A DNA stretch of 64,000 nucleotides from Thamnaconus septentrionalis (taxonomy: Eukaryota; Chordata; Actinopteri; Tetraodontiformes; Monacanthidae). The notes under the pieces were generated by a model, which did not search any database, was not told the origin of the DNA, and saw only the letters and a program-made list of their open reading frames with translations. How positions within the stretch are numbered: position 1 is the first letter of the stretch; every line of letters starts with the position of its first letter. Below, one piece after another: positions 35,801 to 50,800 of this stretch. The stretch lies in NCBI GenBank assembly GCA_009823395.1, contig CM020507.1, positions 3,433,501 to 3,497,500 on the forward strand, given 5' to 3'. The translations under genes were made by a program, and so were the position numbers.

Positions 35801-38800
35801 TCGGCACTGCGAATCTGTCTGACATTCTGTGGTGTGCGATACTTTCTTTTTCAACGTTGCCTCCGTTCACCACAAGATTTCAAACGTACATTTTCATGAA
35901 ACGCAAGTTTGCTTTTAAATTAAATAGCTCACATGGTCAGATTAAGCTGCATTCCAGGAGTGATTGTCTTAAATTGCCAGTTAAGTGAACATAATGCCAG
36001 TGCAAGTATTGGATACAACTACAGTTTTGAAATGAGCAAAATGTGCAATTTTTTATTTTTTTACTCCAATATGCCATATTCTGTAATGCCATGTCTTGTA
36101 ATGCCAGTATGTGGGCCCGTGTTTGCTCAAGTGCTGTATATTGGTTCCTTCAGTCCTACTGGCACTGGCATAAAACAACAAAATGACACTGTGTTTACCT
36201 TCCTATTTGCAGAAAGTAAAGTCCAGAAGTTTTCCATTGAAGAGCATGATGCAAGTTTGAGACATTGTCATTGTGCAGGAAAATATTCCGCCTCAACAGG
36301 CTGCCTTTTCAATGGGACTCTGACTGTTTGAGAAATCTAAATAACGGCCCGGGATACAAAGCTGCATCATAATGCTGCGGCAGCAAAAAGCCAACAGCCG
36401 CATGGAGCTGAGAGAAGGAAACAAGTGAATTCAGGCTGTTTGGTTTACCCCTGATGCTTTCATAATTTATGATTCATGTGAAACTAAGCGTTACGCTGCC
36501 AGCGTTGGCGAATGGAACGGTGTCAAGAGCAGGTTAAGGACGGACGAATGGTAAAACACGACCCCGGTTACTACTCCCTGCCCTGAAACATCTGTGTAAT
36601 TCTGAGGCAAAATATAGTTTCTGCAAAGCACCGCCGCGACTTATTGTCTGCTTCCAATAACACGGAGGAGTCTAAAGAGCACCGTATTTGAGGACATTTT
36701 ACACATTTGCTGTTGTGGTTGTATGGTGCATAGTCATGGAGCTTTTCGCCTCATTCACCTCGTAAGAATACACTGGAGTTGGTGGTGATATTGAGAGCAG
36801 GATCCTTATTTCCTCTGTGGAGGTTTAGTTCGAGCCACAGCGGAGGTGTTTGGAACACATTAGGGTGAAGTCGTAATGTATATACATAGAAAATTAAAAG
36901 CCCCAGAGCTGTATCCAGTCAGTTAATTACAATCTCTTTGTCCCTTTGGAGAAGTCCATCCCAGATAGCAGTGCTGGCTGCTTCAAACACTTAAAGACAA
37001 TAAAAGTGAAAAAAGCATTTGTAGCAGTACATACATTCATTGTTAATTCAAACAGCTAATCGGCAAATCACGTCAGGAACTCAGTGCCTTTACTGTAGAC
37101 CTGACTGAAGGTTCTCAACCTTTGCTACAGCACCCCCTGCAGGCAGCTACAGTATGATTAAAGCTGTTAGGCTGCCCTAATTACAGGCTTTTACCGGAAA
37201 GGAGAAAAGTTATGGGCCTCCCAGTCGTCCCAGAAAGTGAAACATTGGATTGCATTTATACGGCAGAAGAGTAATGGAGCAAGGGAAAAAAAATGTGCAC
37301 AGGAAAACGTTGTGCAACACTGCAAAGAGCAAATAACTATCCATCACGCTATGAGCTGGTGAACGCATAGACTGCGAGTGGAGAGCCGTAAATTCCTGCA
37401 GCGCCAAGGGGGATTATGGAAGTCGTTGTGTTAACGGATGGATGGCGGAGAGGTATTAGACATTCTTGTGATTATTTAAACTACAGTAAATCCTCTGAAT
37501 TAACTGCGAGGCTTGATTTCCGTTCTTCAGCCTCCTATGTGACAGCTTACGGTGGCAGTACATCAAAAAACCTGACAAATAACAAGCAGGCTTTCAGAGG
37601 AAAGATTTTTTTTTCAACTTCTGATCCACAAAGCTCTTTCTCCTGCCGATTTACTGACTTGTCTTTTACACTCACTAAGGAACTAATGCCTCGCCTGCAC
37701 CTATTGTAATTTGGTATTTTAGAAATGTCTCTTTCATTAGCTTCCTGTTTATTATCCAGATGTATCTCAGCTCTTGCTGTGCTGGACATTGTTGTTAGTT
37801 TGTCGCTCCAGCTTTCCTCTGGCTTACCATTGGCCACTTATAGCGCCACCTCCTGACTTTGCTCTGTTTGTTGCTTCGTGACACAATGGAAGGAAGAGGG
37901 AATGACAAGCACATGATGATGTAGAAGAAGCAGGAGAACAACACCCACAGGGGGCGCTGTTGAGTCTTTCCTCTTGACTCAAGATGTCATGACTCCCTGA
38001 GTTTTTTTTTTTTTGCAAGTGTAATGAGCCAAATATTGCATTGCAGCTCTTTTAAAGTGTTGGGGGAGGAAAGTAGGGCTTTTCCTATCTCTGGTATTAG
38101 ACAGCAGCATTTACATACATTAGCGGCACTATGCGACTTGTTAAATATGAGAGAGAACAACTGTAGTACAAATCCACCAAGTAGAAGACAGATACCAAAT
38201 TTCTCTGACTTGGTGTAATTTGGTGTCCAACACTAATGCCCGTTAGCTCCAAGGGTCACTGCTTCCATATTCATCCTTCTTCCTGCTCAGAGACCTTCAG
38301 CGACTCCTGACAGCCGCTAAATTCACTGAATCCCCTCAACTCACACATGCAGGGATTAGACATTTTCCTTTTTTTTTTTTTTTTTACTCTTACTGGCTGA
38401 TTTATGTTGTGAGACGGCGTCGGGAGCGAGGTGCGGATTGCTGTTGAGAGCTGCCGTGTGCCACCAGCCGTCCATATTAATCTCTTCTTTCCGTAATGAA
38501 GTGGAGCGCTCAGCAGTAACCCAGAGGAAACTCAAACATCCATCCATTCATCCCTCCCTCATCCATCCATCCAGAGAGAGGTTTTGTTGAGCACATTGTC
38601 TCACCTGCCCCGCCTCCTCTCGCTCCCTCCGCGTGTACACACAATTTCGCTGTTACGCCGTTCAAGAGGTTACATCATCGAGTACGTCTCGCGTGTCATT
38701 CATTCAACCCATTTAACAAAAAAATAAAAAAAATAAATGAAGATTACAGGCTGCGAATGGTAGGTCTAAATGGTTTGTTTAACTGTCAGTAAGGGGAAGG

Positions 38801-41800
38801 CAGACACTGTGATGATGGAGCTCCATAATACTGACTGAATGTCGTTCATTCGCCGGGCACCGTAGGATAATGTCAGTAGACATTGATCAAGGCTAACCTT
38901 CGCTAATGCTGCCCATCTGAATGCTAAAGCCCATTTACAGTGACGATGCCGACTGGATATTACCACACTCATTGTGGCAATAAATACACTGTGTGTAACG
39001 TTATAGAGAGGGAAGGTGGGGGGAGGGTGGCGCAGGTAGAAAAGGAACTGAAGTTACAGCCGGGGAAATGTTTGTGACTGTGCACTTAGCAAAAGCACGC
39101 TAGCAAAAGTGGATTTCATTTCGCAGTTGACATAATCATGTTGTTCTTTTATTTAACTGAAAGAACACTTTAGTAATTCCACTCTGAGGATGTCTGCGTA
39201 ATTACAGCAGCATGTAGAGTGCAGGAAAGGAGAAAAAAAATGCTAACAGCAATTAGAAAATTTATGGCATATTTAATATTTTGTGTTTAATCTAGTGAAG
39301 ACAATACAGAAGGAGTTTCTTGAAAATAAACTATGAGTACTGACAGCATATCAGCTGGTACCAAGAATTTTCTTATAGTATGGGGGGGGATCATTCTGAA
39401 GTATTTCTCTGAAGTACAAACTCTCTAATGTAATTCTATGTGCAGGATTCTGTTTCACATTGTATATGGGTCACTGAATTTTATAGTGTATCCGCCTATA
39501 TTTTTTTTTATAAGTCAGGAGAGAGCTGCCTTATACATTCATGGTTTACCCACCTTTCTTCTGTTCAGCACTTCAGCACTGCTTCCAGGCCGCGTTGCTC
39601 GGTTCTCTTCGATGATGAGCACATTTTTAGACACGCTTGTCCACTCAAAGCCCCTTTACAGAATACAATTAGCAATTATCCACACACACACACACACACA
39701 CACGCACACACCCTGGAAGCAGTGACTTCCACTGAGAAGTGTGAACCGCCCACGCGTCAACATTTGGAGCGGTGGGGAACAAACTCAAGGACACGTCAAC
39801 GCGTCGACCCTTCCAAGCGCCAGACAAACTGCTGCTCCACCTGAGCCACAGCTGCCGTGCCTGCCAGCGCCTCATCTGGTGACGCATGATAGATGAGGTG
39901 CATCTCTCCCTCACCGGCCGCAACACTGTGCCGTGTGTTGGGAAACCAGCAGAGTTCCGGTCTCCTGGAGTCCTGCGTTCGTGGCGCTCACCTCCCTGAG
40001 ACAGTCGTCATTCTGCCAAAACGTGCCAGTCTGCCAACCATCACCCACTAATATTGAACTGCGTTTGTTACGACTGGTGTATAGCAATAGCATGTGTGCA
40101 AAAACACACGCTCTTGCAGAAGGCTGCAAACAGTGGGCTGAATATGCTGTTCTGGTTGTTGATTATCCATGCAAAGCTGCCCTGCCCTTCTTCAGTCAAG
40201 CATGAAGAATATAAAAAAAAATGCATTTGGAATCTCAATATAGGGAAAATAGTCCCTGTGTTTCTTGTGTTCTTTGCTTGCAAGGATGGGTCTGCATTCG
40301 AGTTTCTGTGAATTAATGTCCATCCCAACACGAAAATATAAAGTAATTGTGAAATTTATGAAAAAATTCCAAAAGAAGTTCTTCATCTTACCAACAGAAA
40401 ATATAACTAACATTAACAAGAACAAAGGAGCAGGTTTTTTTTTTAAAGACCAAAAGTTGATAAATGTCTGCCCAAGATAATTGAGACAAAACACTTTCAG
40501 TCCGGGCAAAATCACAAACGTCCAAACCAGAAATAAATACTCTCTTTAAATTACATCTCGTTTACAGCTGGGATGAAGAATTTAATCCACATCCAGGAAC
40601 AATATTGGAAACAAACTGATGCAATCATGTGCCTTTGGTTGGTATAGTGGTGGGCCTCAAGTCATCAGATATATAGAATCTGTCTATTGTTGTGTTTGAG
40701 TAAGAGGCCAATGCTTCAGGTTACACGCCGCCACCTACTACCTACCTATTGTCTGTGACCCGGACAACCTATAAACTGTAGACCTGATCACAAAGACCCT
40801 CCACCCTGGAAGTGAATGTAACATTGATTCCCTGCCGTGTGCCCTCTTCCAGTGGAGCTGAAGTTCAACTTGGACCAGTACGTGAACAAGCGCTACCCGG
40901 GCCTGGTGAAGATCGTGAGGAACAGCAAGCGCGAGGGCCTCATCAGAGCCAGGATCCACGGCTGGAATGCGGCCACGGCTCCCGTCGTGGGCTTCTTTGA
41001 TGCGCACGTGGAGTTCAACACGGGCTGGTAAGTAGAGGTCACGCCCCGTCGCAGCGGAGTCTGAGCTGTTGCTCTGACCTGTCTCACCTCTGGCCGCCGC
41101 GGCCTTGTTTTTTTTAAGTCATCACTCCGGTCGATGTCATGTACGATTAGCTCCCGCAGATATGCAGCGAGGTCAACCGTGGGCATTTTGATAGAGTGCC
41201 AATGCTGAAGCAGACCTCTAACTGAGACAGCACTTTTCCATACAATGACCCTGATTATGAACAGGGTCCCGCCTCTAATGAGCAAAGTCTCTCTTGGCTC
41301 GTGTTTTTAAATTGTGCGTAAAAGGACTTCAGAGTGCAGTGGAGTGAAAGGCAGCCCACTTCAAAAGGCGCTACCTTTTCACGACAGCATGGAGACAGCC
41401 CAACAGTCTGACAGGCAGGGAATGAGTGTAATTAGACGGAGCGAAACGTCGAGCCTCTCCACATTATATTTCCTGTAGGCCCGGGGCTTATTTTGCAATA
41501 TGAAATTACCTCTGGGGGTCTCAGTCCAATGTCTGTCTTCCTGCTGCTCAGGTTTACCAGCAAACAAATCACTCAAATAGATGTAATTGGCACCTAATTT
41601 GGGCCTGTCACGCTGTCACTGTCTAAAAAATGAAATGTAGCTTTTGCTCCCTGAGAGGCAGGAGGGAGACGGGATAGTGAGAGGAAGATCTGGATTCCCT
41701 GGTCGCAGCTCAGCCTGTTTGGCTCGCTGAGTGCTAGGAATATAAATAAACACTAGAACCTCTTTGCATATGTGAACATATGCCTGTTTAACAAGACAAA

Positions 41801-44800
41801 TGTGGGAGTTTCTAAATAGAGAGCATTGCATTCTCTTTTATGAAACACTTTTTAGTTCCATGAAGTGTGAAATTCACAACACAACAATATGTTTTGCTCC
41901 CCGTAATTCAGAAAAGTCTGTCTGTTATTCCTTCTGCTTCTGGCACTTTTGAAACAGTGTTTGAAGAGTGGCAACATGTCCATCAAAGTGTTGGCTCCGC
42001 CTTGGCAGACAGCATTATTTATGTCATCTTCAAAACATGTAAAAGGCCGATGTCAATCAGCCCAACATCTCTGGTGGGAGGATGTAAACACGAGGCTTCT
42101 TTAATTCCATGATGAAACCGATGGCTCTTTTCTTACACTGTGTGGCTCATCTTTTTATCCCCATATTTTATTTTGGAAGTTAAGATTCTTCTTACTTGAG
42201 CCTTCTGCCTCTCTGAAAAATGATTTTCAGGTGAGCAATATTGTCCTCATTAAGCGTCTTTTTCACTTGTTGTTGTCCATAGTTTTCAATAACCTTATGA
42301 TTTATGCAACCACATGCATTTTTGTTGGTGGTTTTCTGCACAGACACACAAACGCAGACAATAATTAAAAAGTATAGATGATGCAGAAACTTGATGTAAT
42401 AGCTAATAAATCAGATACAGATGTGGTGTTATTCTAACATCAGAATTGTGTGAATGTGTGCTGAGGTGTGAGGCATGAGCAAAAAAAAACAGAGGCAGGT
42501 GGGCCGTCTGTGGACTAAGTGGAGCAGGTGGCCAGGTGCTAACATCTCATCAGGGGTGAAACTCCGCCCACCCAGGTTCCTGCAGCATGTGCGAAAGAAA
42601 TGTGAGATTCATTGCGATAAATTCTTCGATTCCAGATGATTTGGTCAATAACACGCAGCTGCATCTTCTCTCTGAGCCTGCAGGCTTTCTCTCCGGGTTC
42701 TTCCTCCCACACTGTGGACGCGCACGTTCAGCTGACTGGCAACTCTAAATCGTCCTCAGGTGTGGCTGCGGAATGGTCGTTTGTCTCTCTGTGAACGGCA
42801 GACGTGTCCAGCTGGGACAGACGACAGCTCCCCCCCCCCCCACCCTCTCTGGCTGCAGGGAAAGCGTTGGTAGAAAATGGATGGATGATCGGTATCAGCA
42901 CGTGACACAGTCTTATCTCAAAATGCTCCATGTCCCTGAGCGCTCTGAAAATAAAAGGATTTTTTTTTTCCTTTTGCGTTTTGTTGCCCCCCAACACGGT
43001 TGACAGCGTCAGTTTGAGCAGAAGGTCCTGAATAGCAGGCTCATGCTGTTTCCACAGATCATCATCATCAGCATCAAATCATGTGTAATATGAGTCTGGC
43101 ATGAAGACTAAAGATGTGAAAATTGGCAGAATCCAGGACCTTTAAATAAATGTCTTTAGGTCAGCCTGAGTGTGACCTCATTAATAAGACGGCACAACCC
43201 ACCGTCCCACTGATCCTGCTGCTCTTATAAACCAGCGGCCTTGATTGCATTGATTATCTATGCAGTGGCCGGAGGGAACCCAGGCGCTGTGAGAGTGAGG
43301 TGACGGGAAACAAACGGCAGGAAGTGGCATCATTGCCTCTGTGGATTACCTCCCATAATTGGAACCACGGCTGCTCCCGAATCTAGAAAAATAAATAAAT
43401 AAATAAATAAAATAAATAAAGACAAACCCCAACCCCCGCTCATTGTGAACATCACGCGCTCCTCCCGTCCCTCCAACGCTCCAACCTTTCCCCCGGCAAA
43501 CACATTCCAACCACAGACACGCCTCAGTCTTCCCTTTGATAACGTGCCAGCTTCCGTCGTCTTTTTTTGTTGTCGTCGTCGGTGTTGTTGTTGCCCCTGC
43601 TGTTTCCCCCACCTCCTGTTTTGTCGCCTCAAATCGTGGTGAGGTTTTCATTTGCAGGAGTCGACAGCAACAGAGAAACAGAGTGCCTGTGATTTTTCAG
43701 CCCAGTAGATGCAGAAATGTAGAGATGCAACCCGAGCAAGCGTGTGCTGCCTCCATAGTTGAGAAGAGAAGGGTGTGTGTGTGTGTGTTTGAATTTTCAC
43801 CTGCTGCCGGACTGCAGACCCTCCCTGACCCTCCTCTGTTCAGACAGGTTCACTTGGTGCTCTCTGGTTTGCTGCGACCACAGAGACCGGCTATTCATCA
43901 TAATATGATTACTCACCACTGCGTGCACGTCGATAAGTGAGATGAATGGTTCCTCTGGATTGCCGTGGCGAGCATCCCCCGGTGACCTTGTGCATGGCGG
44001 CGCTACGCTGCAAGCTAGCTCGCGGCTCCACAGCATCGCACCGAGCGCTGGCAGTCAGGGTGGATCGCAGGTCCCGCTGCAGTGGGAGCAGAGAGCGTCG
44101 TGTCCCGCAGTAGAGCGCGGCCGGCAGATGTTTCCCTCCTCCGCACGCCAGGTCTCTTTACGAGGAGTTGGGAAACGTTTGGAGGCGACAGAATCTAGTT
44201 TTCCCTACTTTTTTGCTGCTGATTTAATACGAGGGATATGACATTGTTGTAGTGTTATAGTCAACACGGCACCAACCGAGACCAAGACATTGTCAAAACT
44301 AGAGAGTATCGAGATTGAGACAAGACCAAGACACCAAGACTTAATATATCAATATAAACAAAAACAGTAAAAAATAAATAAATAAATAACCGAACAAATA
44401 AACAGCGTAAAACGGCAGCAGCTGGATTATTTTTATTTTATTATCATGTTATTGCAGTGTTGGTTGAGTCTTGACTGGTCAGAGAGTCCATCCAGTCCGA
44501 GACCGAGACAAGACCGAGTAAAAATGCATCAGAGTCCGAAACCCTTAAACAATGGTCTGGAGACTGGTCTTGGTCCTACAACGCCACATTGTTGCCTGTC
44601 ATTAAGGCGCTATTGCATTAACTGAGATGTTGGCGACCCATCTCCTGGAACTCTATATCGCCAAGGAAGGTTTTGTTCTCTCTCCACAACGCTCCCTTTC
44701 TCACGCTCCCCCCATAAACAGGATTAACGGCAGGAAACAGGAGCGGGTTATAATTAAGACCCGCCTGTGCGCTGCACTCGAACCAGGCGACTGGGGAGGG

Positions 44801-47800
44801 GAAGGCGCGGGGAAATTGATATTTACTTGATTTTTTTTTTTTTTTAAAGCCTGTGCACAGTTGAGGATGGTAGCTTATGAACGATTAATGATGAGGAGTG
44901 TAGCGGGCCACTCCCTGCCGGGTGCCAGCGAGCTGGAGATGAGATTGTCGTTGCGGGGAGGTTTTAATGAAGTGCACGCCTCGGAAAACAACGCGTTGAT
45001 GAATTTTAAATGGTCTGATGCTACGTGACCCAGAATTGGAAAATTAGACAAGCAGCTGGAAGTCATGAGAAGTAAGAAAGGAAAAAACAAAACAAAACAA
45101 AAACGACCAAAGCACTCACCTTCCAGTTAAGGCCATCGCTGCAATGTTTTACTTCTTGCTGTCATTTAGAAATATAACACACCCCTGTTAAAATGTTTCA
45201 TATTATACCCATTGCAATCTCATCACAAGACATTTCAAAAGCAGTTTTTGTGAGAAAAAAAAAAAACACCAATAATGCATAACTTGCCAGACTTTGATCC
45301 TTGAACAAAGAGCAGTCATGACTTATTATTTATTATTAGTCATTACTCATTATCTATTAACAGTGAATCCGTTAACTGATGTTGCCTGGACTGTGCAGTT
45401 GATGTCTCGTGTCTGGAATTTGGGGGTCAGTACGTGGTTCACGCTACTGCTTGACTGGTCTCACATTATCTCTGTAGGTTTTGCGGTCAACCTGTTTGTC
45501 GACGTCATTGTTGTTCTGCTGATTGCTTGGTTTGGACACTGAGCAGCATCCATTGAAGCTTTTGCATAAATTAAGTTTATTATTCATATCATTGTCCAGG
45601 AATGATAATAATCTAAGGCTTTAATATGTCAGGTAACTTTCCCAGCGCTATTACGATGATATTGCTGTGATAATCTTCCCCATTTTTGATTTCAGATCTC
45701 ATGCATCTCGCGTCACCATCTCTTCATAACGCAGTGCAGGTGCACTCATTGAATGTTAAATCTGTAGTCTGCATACATTTCAGACCTCTTGGCGTCTGGG
45801 AGGAATGTTTCTTTAGAAAGAGTAAACACTTTCTTAAAGCTGGCCTGCTGTCTGGCTCGCTGTTTGTGTCTGTCTGGAGACAACAAGGACGGCTGGAGTC
45901 GCGCCGTCCGCTTGGCAGAGAAACTGATTTATTCCACCTTTACATCCGCCCAAGCTCTGAGAATCCAACATTTTGATAGATCCCTTTATATTTAGCTCAT
46001 GCTTCTGCCTCCATCTGTCCACTTCAAAAGGGCCCGCACGCCATAATGCATTAAAATTCTGCATGGATACCTTTAACTTGCTCTGGACTCTGCATTTTTT
46101 TATAAGAGGCAGGAGACTGGCCAATATTAATATGTACTTCTTCTGTTATTTATTTATTTATTTTTTCAGTTTTTGCTTCAACCCTCTCTGCCGGGATGGT
46201 GGAAGGCGTCACGTCGTCAGCGAGTTAATGTGCTTAAGAATGGCTGGAGGCGCTGCAGGCTTAAATTCTTCTCAAAGACGTATCGCATCCGATCGCTTGC
46301 GTGTGTGACATAACACAATGATCACGTAGAGGATCCTATCTGGGTCATTTTATAGCTTTCTTGAATACTAATGTTCGCGTAGGTAAAAGACCTTTACCTT
46401 TACCTTTCAGTCCAAATTCATGGTTTATTAAATTAGTACATCAGCAGCGAAGTGGTTAAAACACATTTGCAGATAAGCTCTATTTAGATCTATGTCTACA
46501 ACATCTGCGTATGCTGAGTCAATGTTGTGCACTATTCAACCTTTGACAGTCATATTTGGCTTTAGAGCACTGGTTCATAATGTGCATTGGTTTTTGGCCT
46601 TGTAACTGAGGGAAAAAAAAAATTCAACTGATAATTAAAAAAGACAAAATTAATCAGAATTTTTACATCATAATGGCTTCCTTTTAAAACAGTTATTAAA
46701 AACCCTTATTTTATGAAAAGAGCCTTAAGCTTTCAAAAAGAAATCTTGTTGGTTTATTGAAGTTAATTAAGCTCATTTGACTTTTCTTTTTAATTTTATT
46801 TTAGTGAGATCTGAAATTAACCCAGGAACCAGCATTTCTCAATTTTCAAAATACCCCTATTTTGCTCATTTATTTTCTTATATTCCATCGTTTTTCATCC
46901 ATCACTCTGCTGAAGCAACCTAATATGATTCGTACTAAAAAAAAAACAAGGCATCCATTTTTTAATGATTAGCCCTCTGTTTAAAGCTTTCAGCTAAAAC
47001 CGATGCTTTGTTTGTGTTTCCACATGTTTGGAAAGCAGTAATGGTAACCGGTGTTTTCGCTAACCTGCTTACAATATTGCTCTATGTAGTACCCTTTGTG
47101 ACATCACAATTGGCTCATTTCAAGTGCAACATGCTTCAGTACGCATTCTTTGGAACATTTAGGCAGAATAAGTTGGATATGAACTTTTGCCCTTTGTGGA
47201 GGCTTCACAGCCAAGACAGAGATTGATTGTTGGCAACATAAATTTAGCATGACGTAGGACCTTTCCATTTTTTACCCTCAGAACCCTTCATGAAAGACAT
47301 TTTCAAAAAGAAAAAAATCTTAATAGGAAACTCAGGCTACATTAGATGTGCTTGACATTCATTGCAGAGTTGGAGGACATCTCAGTTTATGGCACTGAAA
47401 GCTCCTGCAGCCTCAGGGGCAACAGACTGGTCAGATTCCATTTGTGATTCTTCTTTTTCTTTATAATCCAAATGTTATCTGAAAGCAGAGAACCTGCAGG
47501 CTTTCATTTATCAGCGTCGGGCAGTTGAAGGATATGGGACATATATTGAATTTGAACAGGCCGTAAAACTTACGGGCTCTTTAGACTGCGTGTTGTAAAG
47601 GTAAAAATTGGCCGACACGAGTCAATAAATCAACAGGCGGCCCCGCGTCGTGGCGAACGTCGACGACAGACGTCACCGAGTCGCTGATGAGTGACGGTTG
47701 TCAGCGTGTATCTGCGGTATTGCATCAGTGGATGCTCGGAGGGCGGAGAGATCCAATTGTAACGTGGGATTGAGGCTGATTCGGGCCGATGTGGATGAAT

Positions 47801-50800
47801 GACCCTCTTGGTGTCATGCGGATGAAATGGCAGATCCAGGAAGAGGAACGACACGGGCTCATCTGTCACAGCCAGCTGTGTCCTCATTTCCAGAACATCT
47901 TTATCTTATGAGTCCTCGCCGATCTCGGGAGCTGCCGGTCTCAAGGACACTGGGAAATTATTTTGGTGTTAAAGTTGTTTGGGAGAGTAGAAACGGACCC
48001 AAATGCTGCGATCTTGATCGGAGTCCAGCCAGTCAGTAGAAACAGTTGAGGCCGCACAAAATGTGGCAGCCTTGATTTCAGTCTACCGGTACATACATTG
48101 CTGATTGCATATAATGAATATAATGATGACGCCTTAGCCAATCAGGGGCGGACAAGGACCCAAAGAAAAATTTGAAAGATCTCATTTTACAATGAGTGGA
48201 ACAAAGAAGCTTTCAAAGGTTTTTAGACAGCTTATTATTTTTGTCCACATCCTCCTCCACACAATGTGATCAACAAGGTGCAATTCTACTGCGGTGATAA
48301 ATAATAACTCATAATATAACATAATAATGTGCATGTTTTCTCTGCAGTCCTTTTGACAGTTCACTGGTAGGAGATTAGCACTTGCAGACATTTGCAGTGA
48401 AGCTCCCCATCGTGCAATCCTTCACATTACTGGCCCCATTTTGTTGTCCGGTCCCCCATAACACGCAGCCTCATTAGCCGCAATGTTTCCTCGCCACATG
48501 GTCGCCGCTCTGCAAATCTCTCCACTCCCCCGCCACCACCCCCCGCCTCTCCTCATCATGTAAATCACCTCGGCAACGTATCCCCCTGTTGTCAAACTGG
48601 TCTTGCAGTTCCACGCCCAGCTGAGCTCCGGCTGTTGAGCCGGCCACTGGTGCCAATGGTGTCCTCCACGCTGAGATGTGAGGCGTCAGTGCAGGTGGAC
48701 TGGAGCGCGCTGCGGGTGTGCCGCTCTGGTTGAGCTGCAGCGAGATGACAGCAGTTGGCACTCGCGACTTATCCAGCAATGAACACAGGCTGAACGAACT
48801 CAGCGGTGCCATTTTTCTTTCTATTTCCATAGATTAATTCTTAACTTTGTCAGTCTGAATGTTTGAAAGGCCGATAAAAGATTTAATGGGTTGAGGAAAA
48901 GTCATATTTTTCTTTTTTATTCTATTTTTTTTTTTTCATCAATTCATGAGACGTCACAGGATGTAAACATCCCACTGCTCTGAAATGCACTCCAGTCGGG
49001 AGTCTCAGCAGTCAGTGGATCATTTTGAAGGTATCCCAGAATATCTTCCATTCCTCAGTGTAATTAACAATAGTGAAGGCCCTCCTCTGCTGCCTTGGTG
49101 TTGTCCACATACATCTCCTCTGCGTCACAGCTTTCAAAACAAAAGCACAGTCGGAAAAAGTCTATTTTATGCATTATTTTTCTGCTTATTCACGGATGGT
49201 ACATCTGAGACCCTTTGTTGTGCAGCCATTAGCCAAAACATGATCACAAACAAGAGACAAGGGAATCATGTTGCCAAGAGTTTCCTGCCCCAGCTCAAAG
49301 AATGGTCTTCTTTCTGTTTCTCAGACTAAGACTGCGGCTGCAGAGTGAAGACCGATATAGAAGCACCTGCTGCACTAACATTTTCCAGCTCCTTCCACAC
49401 TTATGAATAATGGCTTTTTAAAACAAAAACAACCCCCCAAAAAAATAAATACTCATGCCCACATAGTTCATTCCAAATTGATTTCCTCCATACGTCGCGC
49501 CCCGTTCTACCTCCTTTTATCTTTTTTATTTAAAAAGTAGTAATAATTTAGCTTCTAGAAGATAAATTGCGAATGTTTTGAAGAGATGTGGGGGGTAGAT
49601 AGAAGAGCGGTTTGGGCGGGAAGACAGAGAGAACAGGGAAGCTGGTGGGTGGGAAAGATAGAGGTGAAAAGTTATAGTGTGGGAGTGCTCGCGAGCCGTG
49701 CATTCATCATCTTCATAATTGCACGCTCTCCCCAGAAGTAGACCACAGGAGGAAGTGAGCAGTGCGAGGAGTCGCTTTGAAGATGTGGTGTGGAGATCAT
49801 CTCGCAGCATGAGAGGATTATGTGAGCGTAGCCAGTGCCAGCAAAGCTCCGGGGTCTTCTGCGCCACGCAGATATTAAGAGCACGTTGCTCTTGGCCAAG
49901 GCTTTAAGTGGCATAAGGAGGGCTTCTTTGATGCGATCCCAGTGACCGAGAAGAGGAGAACGCACGACGACGATTAAACCTTGGAACGCTTAGGTACAGT
50001 CTCCAAGACAAAATGGGCATGATGACTCAATATAATCAAGCCCTTGCAATGCCAAACTGAAGCAACCTTCCCATCCTCCTCTAGGATGGAGCAGATCATT
50101 CTCCAAAAACAGGGGCAGATCAGTAGCACAGGTCTTCTTCAACTCCTCTAATTGGGAAGAATGATGTCTCTTGGGTTCCTTTTAGGCTCTGGGCTGTTTA
50201 GTCCCCGACTCTAAGTTAGTAGGTTTATTGTGATGGAGGTGAAATGAAGTGTTGGACATCTGGTGGAAGAGTGTGGCATCAAAAGTTTCATTGCTGCACT
50301 TTAAGAGTAGATGTGGGCTGATCTATATAAGCACATATGGCCAGTGCATTTGTTTGGACTGAAGTTTACTGTTAGCTAGGACAGTGTTTCAATTCTGGCC
50401 AAACGCCTCTACTGAGCCAGCTGCTAAGAGTGATTCATTTAAGTGTGACTGTGTTAAACTAGAGAGGGGTGAGAATATGACTTTTGGGCTTCTTCTCCAA
50501 ATGAGCCAGTTCGGATCTATTGGATTTTCAGGGAGGACAGTCACTGTACTCTGGTTATTATCTCCCTAAGAACTCACCATTTTTACATCTTCTACACAAA
50601 CTGCCCTTATTTCGAATAAGATAATATTATGTCGAAGCAGTTTCATTGGATGTTAAAATGACTCCATTATTAATCCTGATTAGACACAACATGTAATCTC
50701 CACACAGCAAGGCCCCGGGCCTGGGAATTGAATCCCAAGCCATCCTGCTTTAAAGCAACATTACAGTGATGCCCATATCCAGTCAGTCCTGTTGGAATGT

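Larger units (their letters stand above)
30782..40852 (+). other. galnt9: galnt9 intron 3 (10.1 kb, phase 1)
   Basis: GT at 30782-30783, AG at 40851-40852. It contains two short direct duplications near its 5' end, the long (AG)n tract at 32756-32844, (TG)n at 33747-33771, (CATC)n-like at 38539-38572, (CA)n at 39680-39711, an A-rich tract at about 34409-34432 and a T tract at about 38369-38385. No coding exon or RNA gene is supported. Confidence 0.85.

Noticed and set aside
40893..41285. 130-codon minus-strand ORF over exon 4
   Set aside because: A shadow of galnt9 exon 4, whose + strand frame is confirmed by family motifs and splice sites.
50687..50780. tRNA-like B-box sequence on the minus strand
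   Set aside because: No A box or cloverleaf is found around it; the context is a decayed dispersed repeat.
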